From positions 1 to 37,754 of the forward strand of contig DASWEE010000026.1 of NCBI GenBank assembly GCA_036394915.1: a stretch of DNA of 37,754 nt. Reading direction: 5' to 3'. Made by a program: the position numbers and the translations under genes. Positions 23,009 to 31,568 of the stretch are shown here, one piece after another; position 1 is the first letter of the stretch; the number at the start of each line of letters is the position of its first letter. Origin of the DNA: JACDER01 sp036394915 (lineage in GTDB: Bacteria; Actinomycetota; Thermoleophilia; Gaiellales; Gaiellaceae). The notes under the pieces were generated by a model. It was not told the origin of the DNA. It did not search any database and worked only from the letters and a program-made list of their open reading frames with translations.

Positions 23009-24481
23009 GATGGGGGCCTTGCGGGCTGCCCAGCGGTCGAGATCCTGGAGCTGGGCCTCGATCCAGGCGGCATGGTCGTGGCCCCGCACGTGCTCACGGA
23101 TCGCCTCGATCCGCGCGCGCTTCTCTTCGACGGGCATCTCGAGCACCTCGTCGATAGCGGCGGCCTGGCCCGCGACGTCGAAGGGATTCACCGACAGCGC
23201 CCACTGTCCCAGCTCCTCGTGTACGCCCGTGTTCTCCGACAGGATCACGACACCGTCACGCTCGTTCACGAGCGGCGCCTCCTTGGCCACGAGATTCAGC
23301 CCGTCGAAGATCGCGTTCACGAGCAGGACGTCGAACTGCTTGTACGCGGCGACGGCCAGGGCGAAGTTGTCGTCGATGTGGAGCTCGATCGGGACCCAGC
23401 CGCCGTTCTGGAAGCGATCGTTCACGCGCCGCGCCTCTCGCTGGATCGCTCCGACGTACTCGGCGTACTCGGGGATGTCCTGGCGGGAGGGGTCGAGCTT
23501 CGCGAGCATCCCGACTCGACCTTCCAGCTCCGGATGCTGCTCGAGAAAGAGCTCGAAGGCCCGGAAGCCGCGGACGATGTTCTTGGACGGATCGGTGCGG
23601 TCGACGCGGACGACCAGCAGCTCGGGGCGCCGCTCGAGCAGGCGCTGTTCCTCGGCGAGCACGGCTTCGCTCGTCGCGAGCTCGTCGAACTCGGACGGAT
23701 CGACGGAGATCGGGTGCGAGCTGACGAGCACGTCTCGCCCCTCGAAGCTCACGATGCTGTTGGCGGGATCCATCTCGGCACCGACGAGGTCGGCGCTCGA
23801 GCGCAGAAAGTTCCTCCGCCAGCGTGCCGTGTGGAAGGCCACGATGTCGTTCGCGAGCAATCCGTCGTGAATCGCGTGCCGGATCGGCTCGGGGAGGACG
23901 TGCCAGTAGTCGGTCTGCGGCCAGGGGATGTGGACGAAGTGCGTCAGCGTCGCGCCGGGCCGCTCCCCGCGGACGATCCTCGGCGCCAGGTAGAGGTGGT
24001 AGTCGTGGAAGAAGACCGGCGCCTCGGGATCGCGCTCGAGCTCGTCGAGGACGGCCTCCGCGAAGGCCCGGTTGACCGCCACGTAGCCCTCCTCCCAGGC
24101 GTGGTTGAGCCCAACGTCGACCTGCGGCGTATAGGCGAGCTCCCACAGGTAGTGCTGGATGAACCAGAGCGTGGGGTTCGCGACGACGTTGTAGTACCAG
24201 TCGTAGGCGGCAGGGTCGGCGCAGACGAACCGCAGCCGGTACGGCGATCCGTCACGCGCCGTTTCCTCGATCGCCTGCCCTCCTGCTTCGGCTGCCACGG
24301 CGCGGTCTTCGTCGCTCATCGCGCTCGCGATCCAGGTCACGTCGTGCTGGGAGAGGAGGCTCCGCAGCGCCGTCACGAGACCTCCTCCTCCGCGCCGGGC
24401 GACGCGGTTGCCGTCCTCGTCCAGCCGGTACGAGACCGGGGGACGATTCGAGGCGACGATCAGCCTGCGGCGCTCGCCCAT
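23006..24481 (-). CDS. otsA: Trehalose-6-phosphate synthase (GT20)
   Basis: The 491-residue GT-B enzyme has N-terminal IVASNRPPVSYR and RRGGGGLVTALRSLL (donor-phosphate loop), FFHDYHLYLAPRIVR, HFVHIPWPQTDYW, the RVDRTDPSKNIVRGF motif carrying the basic donor-binding residues, and DGLNLVAKEAPLVNE with SENTGVHEELG. These fit actinobacterial OtsA-type enzymes, which make trehalose-6-phosphate from a nucleotide-glucose and glucose-6-phosphate. A related GT20 product (such as glucosylglycerol phosphate) cannot be excluded. No OtsB phosphatase is in the window. The ATG overlaps the TreT stop by one base (TGATG). Confidence 0.88.
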   Translation of the reverse strand: MGERRRLIVASNRPPVSYRLDEDGNRVARRGGGGLVTALRSLLSQHDVTWIASAMSDEDRAVAAEAGGQAIEETARDGSPYRLRFVCADPAAYDWYYNVVANPTLWFIQHYLWELAYTPQVDVGLNHAWEEGYVAVNRAFAEAVLDELERDPEAPVFFHDYHLYLAPRIVRGERPGATLTHFVHIPWPQTDYWHVLPEPIRHAIHDGLLANDIVAFHTARWRRNFLRSSADLVGAEMDPANSIVSFEGRDVLVSSHPISVDPSEFDELATSEAVLAEEQRLLERRPELLVVRVDRTDPSKNIVRGFRAFELFLEQHPELEGRVGMLAKLDPSRQDIPEYAEYVGAIQREARRVNDRFQNGGWVPIELHIDDNFALAVAAYKQFDVLLVNAIFDGLNLVAKEAPLVNERDGVVILSENTGVHEELGQWALSVNPFDVAGQAAAIDEVLEMPVEEKRARIEAIREHVRGHDHAAWIEAQLQDLDRWAARKAPI

Positions 24482-25761
24482 CAGACAGCGGCAGCGACCG
24501 TCGGCACCTCGGCTCCGGCCGTATCGTTTCCGAGTAGGCGGTTGAAGAGGACGAGCCAGTCGCGCAGCAGCCGCGGAGTTAGGAAGTTCCTCCGCACGTG
24601 CTCCTTGCCGCGGAGCGCCCGCTCCCGCGCAGCCGCAGGGTCGGCGAGGATCTCCACACAGGCCTCGGCGCATTCCGTCGAGGAGGAGACGAGCCAGCCT
24701 GTGACACCGTTCTCGATCTGGTCGACGATCCCGCCGACGCGACCCCCGACAGTCGGTCGCCCCTTCCACAGCGCTTCGCTCACCGTCAGTCCGAACCCTT
24801 CCCGGATCGACTTCTGCACCACCGCCCCAGAGTGCACCTGGAATGCGTTCACCTCCACCGCTCCGATGTTGTTCAGGTTGGAGAGGATGTAAACGTCCGG
24901 GTCGCCGGCCGCGTAGGTGACGGTCTGGTTGTAGAAGTCCCAGCCCTCGGGGTCGTCGTGCGCCATCGACCCGACGAGCGCAAGCTGGACGCTCGGATAA
25001 TCCTGCTTGACCACCCGGTACGCATCGATGACCCCGAGCGGGTCCTTCCAGGGATCGAAGCGGGACACCTGCGTCAGCAAAGGGCGCCGGACGTCGATTC
25101 CGAACTGGTCGACGATGTAGGTCGCATCCTCCGGCGAGAGGGCCATGTTCTTCGGGGCCAGCGGATCGATCGCCGGCGGCCAGATCGCGGCTGTCGGGAG
25201 GTTCCCGGCCCGCGGCACGTACTCGGGGCGGTGGAACACCGTGGCGTCGTAGCGGCCGAGCGATCGCAGCAGGAACGCGAGCACGTCCTCGTTGGGGGTC
25301 GAGAGGTCGATGTGGCAGCGCCAGATCCAGCGCGCCTCAGAGTCGGGGAAGTGGTCGCGGACGGCGGCCGGCTGAGGATCGTGGACGATGACGAAGTCGT
25401 AGTCGTCCTCGAGCTCCGAGGCGTTCAGGTCGTTGTAGCGGCGGTAGATCTCCTCCTGCTCGCCGGTCAGTCCCTCCGGGGCTCCCTGGAGGGCGTTGTG
25501 AATCGTCTTCGTGACGTTGAAGAACTCCTCCTGGCCGTGGATGATCCGCCACTCGACGTCGAGCCCCGCGTCGGACATGAGCGGGACCAGCGTGTAGTTG
25601 ATCTCGGCGACGCCGCCCCCGAACGCCGTCGCGGACAGGTGCAGGACCCGTTTGCCTTCGAGTGGCTGAGCCAGCCGGCGGATCTCCTCCATCAAGCCGC
25701 GGGTCGCGATCGTGGCGTAGTCGCGAAGGGACTTGTGCCCGACATTGACGAGCTGGAGCAT
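24481..25761 (-). CDS. treT: Trehalose synthase (glycosyl-transferring), TreT-like GT4
   Basis: The 426-residue GT-B enzyme has RVLHLSATAFGGGVAEINYTL, the N-terminal loop of TreT/trehalose phosphorylase-like GT4 proteins, DYDFVIVHDPQPAAVRD, WRCHIDLSTPNEDV, LLTQVSRFDPWKDPLGVI and the EX7E region KSIREGFGLTVSEALWKGRP. TreT reversibly joins NDP-glucose and glucose to give trehalose. It sits between an RsbW-like regulator (3-nt gap) and the GT20 gene, so two trehalose routes share one transcript. Confidence 0.88.
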   Translation of the reverse strand: MLQLVNVGHKSLRDYATIATRGLMEEIRRLAQPLEGKRVLHLSATAFGGGVAEINYTLVPLMSDAGLDVEWRIIHGQEEFFNVTKTIHNALQGAPEGLTGEQEEIYRRYNDLNASELEDDYDFVIVHDPQPAAVRDHFPDSEARWIWRCHIDLSTPNEDVLAFLLRSLGRYDATVFHRPEYVPRAGNLPTAAIWPPAIDPLAPKNMALSPEDATYIVDQFGIDVRRPLLTQVSRFDPWKDPLGVIDAYRVVKQDYPSVQLALVGSMAHDDPEGWDFYNQTVTYAAGDPDVYILSNLNNIGAVEVNAFQVHSGAVVQKSIREGFGLTVSEALWKGRPTVGGRVGGIVDQIENGVTGWLVSSSTECAEACVEILADPAAARERALRGKEHVRRNFLTPRLLRDWLVLFNRLLGNDTAGAEVPTVAAAV

Positions 25762-25764
25762 GGC

Positions 25765-26187
25765 TTAGGTGGTCGCGTCGCCGAGATGCTTGACGAAGCG
25801 CAGCCGCGACCCGGCGCCCTTTCCCTGCTCGAGCTCGATGGGCTCGTCGGCGAGCGCGCGGATGATCGCGAGCCCGAGGCCGCTCTCGCTCATCCGGTCG
25901 GCCTCGGCGGTCTCGTCCAGGACGAACCCCTCACCCTCGTCGATCACCTCGATCGCGATCCGGTCTCCCTTCAGCTCGTACATGACCTGCACGCGGCCCT
26001 GGCCATCGTCGTAGCCGTGGCGGATCGAATTCGTGCAGGCCTCTGTCAGCGCGAGCTTGAGATCGTGCAGAGTCTCGTCGGGAAACGGCTGGAGCTGGGA
26101 GATCCCGGCCAGCGCGAGCCGGCACAACGCGATGTACTCCGCCTTCGCGGGAATGGTCAGCCGCACCACGCGCGCATCAACGCTCAC
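25765..26187 (-). CDS. RsbW-like anti-sigma ATPase / ATP-binding switch protein
   Basis: The 140-residue single-domain GHKL ATPase has the N box LALTEACTNSIRHGY, G1 DEGEGF and G2 SGLGLAIIRALAD. This is the size and layout of RsbW/SpoIIAB-type serine kinases that sequester a sigma factor. No sigma factor or anti-anti-sigma gene is adjacent. GTG 26187 is supported by TACGGT 8 nt upstream; ATG 26229 would add 14 residues. It is the first gene of the trehalose/aldehyde dehydrogenase operon, suggesting stress control of that operon (inference). Confidence 0.83.
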   Translation of the reverse strand: MSVDARVVRLTIPAKAEYIALCRLALAGISQLQPFPDETLHDLKLALTEACTNSIRHGYDDGQGRVQVMYELKGDRIAIEVIDEGEGFVLDETAEADRMSESGLGLAIIRALADEPIELEQGKGAGSRLRFVKHLGDATT

Positions 26188-26195
26188 GGCCCGAG

Positions 26196-26201
26196 ACCGT
26201 A
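26196..26201 (-). promoter_or_regulatory. Leaderless -10 box for the RsbW-treT-otsA operon
   Basis: TACGGT on the minus strand, 8 nt before GTG 26187. Confidence 0.5.
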
Positions 26202-26270
26202 CTTGAAGCGGGAAGCCTGGGAGCCTCATGCCGGGCTGTTTCCCGCCCGCCCGGCGAGCTAACCGGCCCT

Positions 26271-27461
26271 CTAGCCCCTACAGCCCGGTGATGGCCGGCT
26301 CGGCCGCTCGCCGAGCTTGATGCTGACGTCCCGGCTGCCGCCGCCGCGCACGATTCTGAACCTGACCGTTTTCCCGGGCTCGAGCCTCTGGCCCACGAGC
26401 CGGACGACGTCGGTGCCGCTCCGCACGGGCCGGCCGTCGATCGCAACGATCACGTCGCCGCCTCCGATCACCTCCGCTCCTTCGAACGTCGTGCGGTTGG
26501 TGCCCGCGTGCAGGCCCGCGCGCGCCCCGGGGCTCCCCGTCTTGACGCAGGTGATCAAGGCGCCGGAGGAGACGCCGTAGTGCAGATAGCGGGCCAGCGA
26601 CGGCGTCAGGTCGTCGGTGGTGATACCGACGTAGGCATAGGCAACGTGGCCGTGGGCGAGCAGCTGCTCCATCGAGCGACGGACGGTGTCGATCGGCACC
26701 GCGAAGCCGACGCCTTCGCCGTTGCCGCTCGAGCTGCGGATCTGGGCGCTGATCCCGATCACGCGCCCGCGCGCGTCCACCAGCGGCCCACCCGAGGTGC
26801 CGTGGTTGATCGCCGCGTCGGTCTGGATCGCGTCGATCAGCTGGTACTCGGACGTGACGGACGAGATCGACCGCCTCGTAGCCGAGACGACGCCGACCGA
26901 GAGCGAGTTCTCGTTCCCGAACGGGCTTCCGATCGTGGCGACCGGCTCGCCGACGACAACCCGGGACGAGCTCCCGAGCGGCAGAGGGGTGAGCCGGTGC
27001 TCGCTCGGGTCGATCTTGACCAGGCCGACGTCGCTGAACAGGTCATAGCCGAGAATGTGGCCCGTGACCCGGTCGCCGTCTGCGAACTCGACGTAGAGCT
27101 CGTCCGCCGGATAGACGGGCTGCTCGGGCGCCGTCGTGATCACGTGCGCGTTCGTGAGGATGTAACCGTCCCGCGAGACGACGAAGCCCGACCCCTGTCC
27201 CTGCTCGCCGGTCGAGAACGAGCTGAAGATCGTCACGACGCCCGGAGAGCGCTCGGCGTAGATCCGCTCGGCGTCGAAGGAACGCGGGACCGTAGCCGGC
27301 CTGATCGAAGTCGGGGTCTCCGGCGCGGGCGCGGGCTGGTTGATCACGACCGTCTTCGTCGAGCCGAGCCAGCCCGCTCCTCGCCCGACTCCGAGGACGA
27401 GAGCCGCGCCGGCCACGGCGCTGACGAGCGAGACGGTCGCAAACACGATCGCTTTCCGCAT
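26271..27461 (-). CDS. HtrA/DegP-like membrane-anchored serine protease with PDZ domain
   Basis: The 396-residue protein has an N-terminal membrane anchor (IVFATVSLVSAVAGAALVLGV), a linker rich in Pro, an S1C trypsin-like domain with catalytic His (ILTNAHVI), Asp (YDLFSDVGLVKID) and Ser (INHGTSGGPLVDA), and a C-terminal PDZ domain (GALITCVKTGSPGARAGLHAG; GGGDVIVAIDGRPV). The oxyanion loop is GTSGG rather than the common GNSGG. It acts in extracytoplasmic protein quality control. TACAGT 7 nt before the ATG and a palindrome at 27499-27518 suggest a regulated leaderless promoter. A two-component system lies just upstream on the same strand. Confidence 0.92.
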   Translation of the reverse strand: MRKAIVFATVSLVSAVAGAALVLGVGRGAGWLGSTKTVVINQPAPAPETPTSIRPATVPRSFDAERIYAERSPGVVTIFSSFSTGEQGQGSGFVVSRDGYILTNAHVITTAPEQPVYPADELYVEFADGDRVTGHILGYDLFSDVGLVKIDPSEHRLTPLPLGSSSRVVVGEPVATIGSPFGNENSLSVGVVSATRRSISSVTSEYQLIDAIQTDAAINHGTSGGPLVDARGRVIGISAQIRSSSGNGEGVGFAVPIDTVRRSMEQLLAHGHVAYAYVGITTDDLTPSLARYLHYGVSSGALITCVKTGSPGARAGLHAGTNRTTFEGAEVIGGGDVIVAIDGRPVRSGTDVVRLVGQRLEPGKTVRFRIVRGGGSRDVSIKLGERPSRPSPGCRG

Positions 27462-27468
27462 CGGGGTG

Positions 27469-27474
27469 ACTGTA
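27469..27474 (-). promoter_or_regulatory. Leaderless -10 box for htrA
   Basis: TACAGT on the minus strand, with 7 nt to ATG 27461. Confidence 0.55.
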
Positions 27475-27498
27475 GCCGCCGGAAGGGTCTGTCCGGTT

Positions 27499-27518
27499 CG
27501 TTGTCTATAGTGACAACG
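27499..27518. promoter_or_regulatory. Operator-like palindrome upstream of htrA
   Basis: CGTTGTC-TATAGT-GACAACG has perfect 7-bp arms and a 6-bp spacer, centred about 47 bp upstream of the predicted htrA start point, which is an activator-type position. The same GTTGTC-N6-GACAAC core recurs at 32414-32433. Confidence 0.55.
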
Positions 27519-27519
27519 A

Positions 27520-27535
27520 TGTTTCCCGTGAAATC
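27520..27535. other. Degenerate parS-like sequence
   Basis: TGTTTCCCGTGAAATC matches the ParB site consensus TGTTTCACGTGAAACA at 13 of 16 positions, but the central CACGTG is broken. It lies 1 bp from the palindrome at 27499-27518. Confidence 0.3.
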
Positions 27536-27540
27536 TCGAT

Positions 27541-28911
27541 CTAGCCGTCCTCGGGCGCCGGCAGGGTCAGCGCGAACACGGTCTTCCCCGGGCGGGATTC
27601 GAGCTCGAGCGTCCCGTCCATCAGCTTCGCCAGCTCGCGGGCGATCGCGAGCCCGAGCCCGCTCCCCGACGAGCGCCCGCCGTCGGCGCGATAGAAGCGC
27701 TCGAACACCTGCTCGATGTGCTCCTCCGCGATCCCGGGCCCCTCGTCCTCGACCGCGAGCACGGCGTGCCCATCGTCGCTCGTCACACGCACGCGTACCG
27801 GGGTTCCCGGCGGGGTGTGGACGATCGCGTTCTCGACGAGCAGGCGCCCGATCTGGAGGACGCGCTCCGGATCCCCGAGCGCACGCGCGTCCTCGCTCGG
27901 CGCCAGCTCGAGCGAGTGTTCGTTCGCGAGCGCGACGGGGGTGAACTCCTCCGCGACCGCACGGGCCAGCGGACGCAGGTCGAGCGGTTGCCGGTCAACG
28001 CGGATCCGGCCGGCGTCGAGCCGTGACAGGTCGAGCAGGTCGGTAGCCAGCCGCGTCAGGCGTTCGACCTGCTCCCTCATCGCCGCGAGGAACTCCTGCC
28101 GCGTCGCTTCGTCGAGGTCCTCGTCGGCCATCAGCTCCAGGAAGCCGCCGAGCGAGAACAGCGGCGTTCGCAGCTCGTGCGATGCGTTGGCGATGAACTC
28201 CCGGCGGGCGTCGTCGAGCTGGGCGAGCCTGACCCTCATCCGGTCGAATGCGCGCGCCAGCTCGCCGAGCTCGTCCTGCGCCATGTCGACTACGGGCTCG
28301 TCGAAGCGGCCGCCGGCGATCCGCTCCGCCGCGCGCTCGAGCCTGCGGATCCGCCGGGCGAACGCCCACGCCCCGCCGTAGCCCACGGCGAGCGCCACGG
28401 CGAGCGCGACGAGGCCCGCGAGCAGCAGCCGCCTCTTGAGCACGTGGATCGTCTCGAACTGGGGCGTAAGGGAAGCCGCGAACAGCAGCACGTATCCGCG
28501 CGACGGAAGCGGAACCGCCACCTCTGCAAATCGACCCGTCTTCGACCTGCCGTGCTCGATCGAATTCGACGCCTGGGCGCGGCTGGCAATCGCGTCGTTC
28601 TCGAATTCGCTCGGGACCTCCCCTCCCTGCGAGTAGTCGGAGGGCTGGAACAGCGGTCGTGAGTAGGGGTAGACCACGATCCGCGCATTCGTCCTCGCAG
28701 CGGCGTCCTGAAGGAAATCGGCCTTGATGGGTGCTGTCGGATAACCGGGGGCGAGCCGCGGAGCTAGCTCTTCGAGCTGCTTGAGCTTGGAGTCGATCAG
28801 TCTGCTCTGGAGCGACGGGACAACCAGGAAGTAGACGATCAGGAGCGCCCCGATGACCACCAACGAAAGCGCAATCGAGAGGATCGCGCCGACGCTGCGG
28901 ACCGGGTTCAT
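27541..28911 (-). CDS. Sensor histidine kinase
   Basis: The 456-residue protein has a first membrane helix (SIALSLVVIGALLIVYFLVV), an extracytoplasmic sensor of about 125 residues, a second helix (LLAGLVALAVALAVGYGGAW), a HAMP domain, HisKA with phospho-acceptor His in FIANASHELRTPLFS, and HATPase motifs N (LLVENAIVHTP), G1 (VEDEGPGIAEE) and G2 (GSGLGLAIAREL). It senses an unknown envelope signal and phosphorylates the response regulator encoded just upstream. ATG 28911 overlaps the regulator stop as ATGA. The linked htrA suggests an envelope-stress system, in the manner of CpxAR or CssRS (inference). Confidence 0.92.
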   Translation of the reverse strand: MNPVRSVGAILSIALSLVVIGALLIVYFLVVPSLQSRLIDSKLKQLEELAPRLAPGYPTAPIKADFLQDAAARTNARIVVYPYSRPLFQPSDYSQGGEVPSEFENDAIASRAQASNSIEHGRSKTGRFAEVAVPLPSRGYVLLFAASLTPQFETIHVLKRRLLLAGLVALAVALAVGYGGAWAFARRIRRLERAAERIAGGRFDEPVVDMAQDELGELARAFDRMRVRLAQLDDARREFIANASHELRTPLFSLGGFLELMADEDLDEATRQEFLAAMREQVERLTRLATDLLDLSRLDAGRIRVDRQPLDLRPLARAVAEEFTPVALANEHSLELAPSEDARALGDPERVLQIGRLLVENAIVHTPPGTPVRVRVTSDDGHAVLAVEDEGPGIAEEHIEQVFERFYRADGGRSSGSGLGLAIARELAKLMDGTLELESRPGKTVFALTLPAPEDG

Positions 28912-29606
28912 GGCTCGCGGAAGCGGTAGCCCACCCCGCGGACGGTGAGGATGAACCTCGGGTCGTGCGCATCTGCCTCGAGCTTCTCCCGCAGATGCCG
29001 GATGTGGACGTCGATCGTGCGCGGGTCGCGGTAGCTCGCGTCGCCCCAGAGCTGCTCGAGCAGGATCCGGCGCGTGAACACGTGGCCCGGCCGGGAAGCC
29101 ATCGTCCGCAGGATCTCGAACTCGACGTAGGTGAGCTGCACGGGTTCCCCGGCCACCTCGACGGAGCGGCGCCCGAGGTCGATGACGAGCCCGTCGGCGC
29201 TGATCTTCTCGCTGTCCTCGAGCGCCGCGGTGCTGACGGCGGCGCGCCGGAGAAGTGCGCGGACGCGGCTGCGGAACTCGCGGATCGAGAAGGGCTTCGT
29301 GATGTAGTCGTCGGCCCCGAGCTCGAGCCCGACCACCTTGTCCAGCTCGTCGTCCCGCGCGGTCAGCATGATGATCGGCACCTGGCTCATGGCGCGCAGG
29401 CGCTTGCACACCTCCAAACCGTCCAATTTCGGGAGCATGATGTCGAGAACGACGAGATCGACCCGCTCGTGCCCGAAGCGCTCGAGCGCCTCCTCCCCGT
29501 CGCGCGCGGGCACGACGCGGTATCCGTCTCGTTCGAGTGGATAGGTAAGGAGCTTTTGAACGGCGTCCTCGTCGTCGACGAGGAGGATGGTCGCGGAGTC
29601 AGGCAT
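28908..29606 (-). CDS. OmpR/PhoB-family response regulator
   Basis: The 232-residue protein has an N-terminal receiver domain with acidic pocket VDDED, phospho-acceptor D55 in LVVLDIMLPK, T82 (LTARD) and K104 (DYITKPFS). The C-terminal winged helix includes LTYVEFEILRTMASRPGHV, RTIDVHIRHLREKL and TVRGVGYRF. It binds DNA as a dimer, usually at direct repeats. The predicted leader is about 35 nt, with TATCCT overlapping the divergent -10 box. Confidence 0.94.
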   Translation of the reverse strand: MPDSATILLVDDEDAVQKLLTYPLERDGYRVVPARDGEEALERFGHERVDLVVLDIMLPKLDGLEVCKRLRAMSQVPIIMLTARDDELDKVVGLELGADDYITKPFSIREFRSRVRALLRRAAVSTAALEDSEKISADGLVIDLGRRSVEVAGEPVQLTYVEFEILRTMASRPGHVFTRRILLEQLWGDASYRDPRTIDVHIRHLREKLEADAHDPRFILTVRGVGYRFREP

Positions 29607-29646
29607 GAACGGCCTGCGAGAGGCGGGGGCGTCGCGTCGCTCCTAC

Positions 29647-29653
29647 TAGGATA
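29647..29653. promoter_or_regulatory. Overlapping divergent -10 boxes (M28-like gene and response regulator)
   Basis: TAGGAT (plus strand, 29647-29652) lies 8 nt before the ATG at 29661. Shifted by one base, the minus strand reads TATCCT (29653-29648) toward the response regulator. The two promoters must compete for the same DNA. Confidence 0.5.
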
Positions 29654-29660
29654 GCCCGGC

Positions 29661-31562
29661 ATGGCGTCGCTCCCGCCCCGACCCGAGCGGCGGCGCCCGC
29701 GGCGCGGCTCGCTCGAACGTCCCATCAACGCCCGCTCGTACCGCGGGACGTGGCTGCTCGTAGCGATCCCGCTCCTGATCGCAGCGTTCAGCGTCAAGAG
29801 AGCCCCCGCACTGCCCCTTCCCAGCCTTCCGCCGGCGTTCGACACCGTCGCCGCACTCGATCTGGCCGACGAGCTGGCCGGCTCGATTCCCGATCGCCGC
29901 CCCGGAACAGACGGCGGGAATCGGGCTGCGCGCTGGGTGGCTGCCAACCTTCAGTTGCAGGGATTCGCCACTCAGACCGACCGTTTCGAGGGTCGGATCC
30001 CCGGGCTCGGACGCGTGGCGCTGCGGAATGTCGTCGCGATTGCGCCCGGCCGGTCGCCGCAGGCGATCGTCGTAATGGCCCACCGTGACGACACGGGAAT
30101 CGGCCCTGGAGCGAACGACAACGCCTCCGGGACGGGCGCGCTGCTCGAGCTTGCGCGCTCGTACGCCAACCTCGGCGCCGGCGGCGGGTCACAGGCGCGT
30201 GGCGCCGGTCCCGCGCACAACATCATCTTCCTCTCCACGGACGCCGGCTCTTTCGGTGCGCTCGGCGCGCTCCGGTTCGCGACCCATTCGCCGTACCGGC
30301 ATCGCGTGCTCGCGGTCGTCAACCTGGACTCGATCGCGGGACCGGGCAGCCCCGGCATCCAGCTCGCCGGCGACGCGCCGCGATCTCCGCCTTCGTCTCT
30401 GATCGAGACGGCGGCCGCCAGGCTGCGAGAGCAGGCCGCCGGAGGGCCCAGGCGCCCGAGCGTCATCGGGCAGCTGATCGACCTTGCCTTCCCGTTCAAC
30501 CTCTACGAGCAGGCCCCCTTCGTCGGCCGGGGAATTCCGGCCGTCACGCTGACCACGACCGGCGCCCGGCCTCCCTCGTCGCTCAGCGACACGCCCGACC
30601 GGTTGCGGGTCCGGCGCCTCGGACAGATGGGCCGCGCGACCCAGCTGCTCGTGGGATCCCTAGACCAGGGGCTCGAGCTCGCCCGCGGGACGGCCGGCTA
30701 CGTCTTTCTCGGCGCCAGATTCATGCCGGGCTGGGCGATCGAGCTCGTCCTGATTGCCGCTCTCGTTCCGTTCCTGGTCGCGGTCGTCGACCTGTTCGCC
30801 TACTGCCGGCGCCGGCGCATCAAGCTCATCGGCGCCGTCCGAAGCTACGTCCGGAGGCTTGGCTTCTGGGCCTGGGTCGGGGCGTCGTTCGCGTTCCTGA
30901 CGCTCCTCGGCGCCTGGCCCCAGGGCGCCTCGCAACCACCCAACCCGGGTACCCGCGCCGCGGGGCACTGGCCCGTGGTCGGGCTGATCGGTCTCCTTCT
31001 CCTCGCGGCGGTAGGTTGGCTCGTCAGCCGCGAGCGGCTGATCCCCCGACGTCCCGTCAGAGTCGAGGAGGAGCTCGCCGGCTACACGGGCGCGATGGTG
31101 GTGCTCGCCATCCTTGCGCTGCTCACCGCCGCCTCCAATCCCTTCGCCCTCATCTTCATCCTCCCATCGCTCCACGCGTGGCTCTGGCTGCCACAGATCC
31201 GGGACCGGCCCGTCTGGGTACGCCTTGCCGTTCTCGGGACAGGCTTCGCAGGCCCCCTCCTGCTGCTGGCGTCGATGGGAATCCGCTTCGGCCTCGGTCT
31301 GGATGCCCCGTGGTATGTGACCGAGCTCGTCGCCCTCGGATACGTCCCGCTGCCGGCGATTGCGATCTTCCTCGCCTGGCTCGGCGTGGCCGGGCAGCTG
31401 ACCGCGCTCGAGGCGCAGCGCTATGCGCCCTATCCCACAGCCGGGGAACGCCCGTCACGCGGCCCCGTACGCGCGGGCCTCAGGCGCATTCTCGTCGGCT
31501 CACGGAACCGCGGCACCAGGGACGAGCTGGCCGAGCGCCGAACTGCGCGCGCCCGTCACTGA
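29661..31562 (+). CDS. M28-like peptidase-fold membrane protein with degenerate active site
   Basis: The 633-residue protein has one N-terminal helix, an M28-like domain (about residues 65-330) and then about seven membrane helices. Zinc-site motifs VVMAHRDDTG and GANDNASGTGALLELA are present, and NLDSIAG keeps the later Asp. The catalytic/zinc Glu pair, normally in TDGEExGLLGS, aligns with STDAGSFGALGA and is lost. The final ligand His (yHTpxD) aligns with LSDTPD. It is probably not an active aminopeptidase; it may bind peptides or modulate envelope processes. A TAGGAT box sits 8 nt before the ATG. It is convergent with moeA (6-bp gap). Confidence 0.8.
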   Translation: MASLPPRPERRRPRRGSLERPINARSYRGTWLLVAIPLLIAAFSVKRAPALPLPSLPPAFDTVAALDLADELAGSIPDRRPGTDGGNRAARWVAANLQLQGFATQTDRFEGRIPGLGRVALRNVVAIAPGRSPQAIVVMAHRDDTGIGPGANDNASGTGALLELARSYANLGAGGGSQARGAGPAHNIIFLSTDAGSFGALGALRFATHSPYRHRVLAVVNLDSIAGPGSPGIQLAGDAPRSPPSSLIETAAARLREQAAGGPRRPSVIGQLIDLAFPFNLYEQAPFVGRGIPAVTLTTTGARPPSSLSDTPDRLRVRRLGQMGRATQLLVGSLDQGLELARGTAGYVFLGARFMPGWAIELVLIAALVPFLVAVVDLFAYCRRRRIKLIGAVRSYVRRLGFWAWVGASFAFLTLLGAWPQGASQPPNPGTRAAGHWPVVGLIGLLLLAAVGWLVSRERLIPRRPVRVEEELAGYTGAMVVLAILALLTAASNPFALIFILPSLHAWLWLPQIRDRPVWVRLAVLGTGFAGPLLLLASMGIRFGLGLDAPWYVTELVALGYVPLPAIAIFLAWLGVAGQLTALEAQRYAPYPTAGERPSRGPVRAGLRRILVGSRNRGTRDELAERRTARARH

Positions 31563-31568
31563 CGGCCG

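Noticed and set aside
21881..24892. A 1003-residue plus-strand open frame opposite the aldehyde dehydrogenase and trehalose genes
   Set aside because: Its composition (Arg/Asp/Leu/Val-rich, no domains) is that of an antisense shadow in a high-GC region, and the minus-strand genes have clear family motifs.
26231..26288. Inverted CCGGGCTG / CAGCCCGG arms around the htrA 3' end
   Set aside because: The arms are 42 nt apart, one lies inside the htrA coding end, and there is no T-rich tail. It is not convincing as a terminator.
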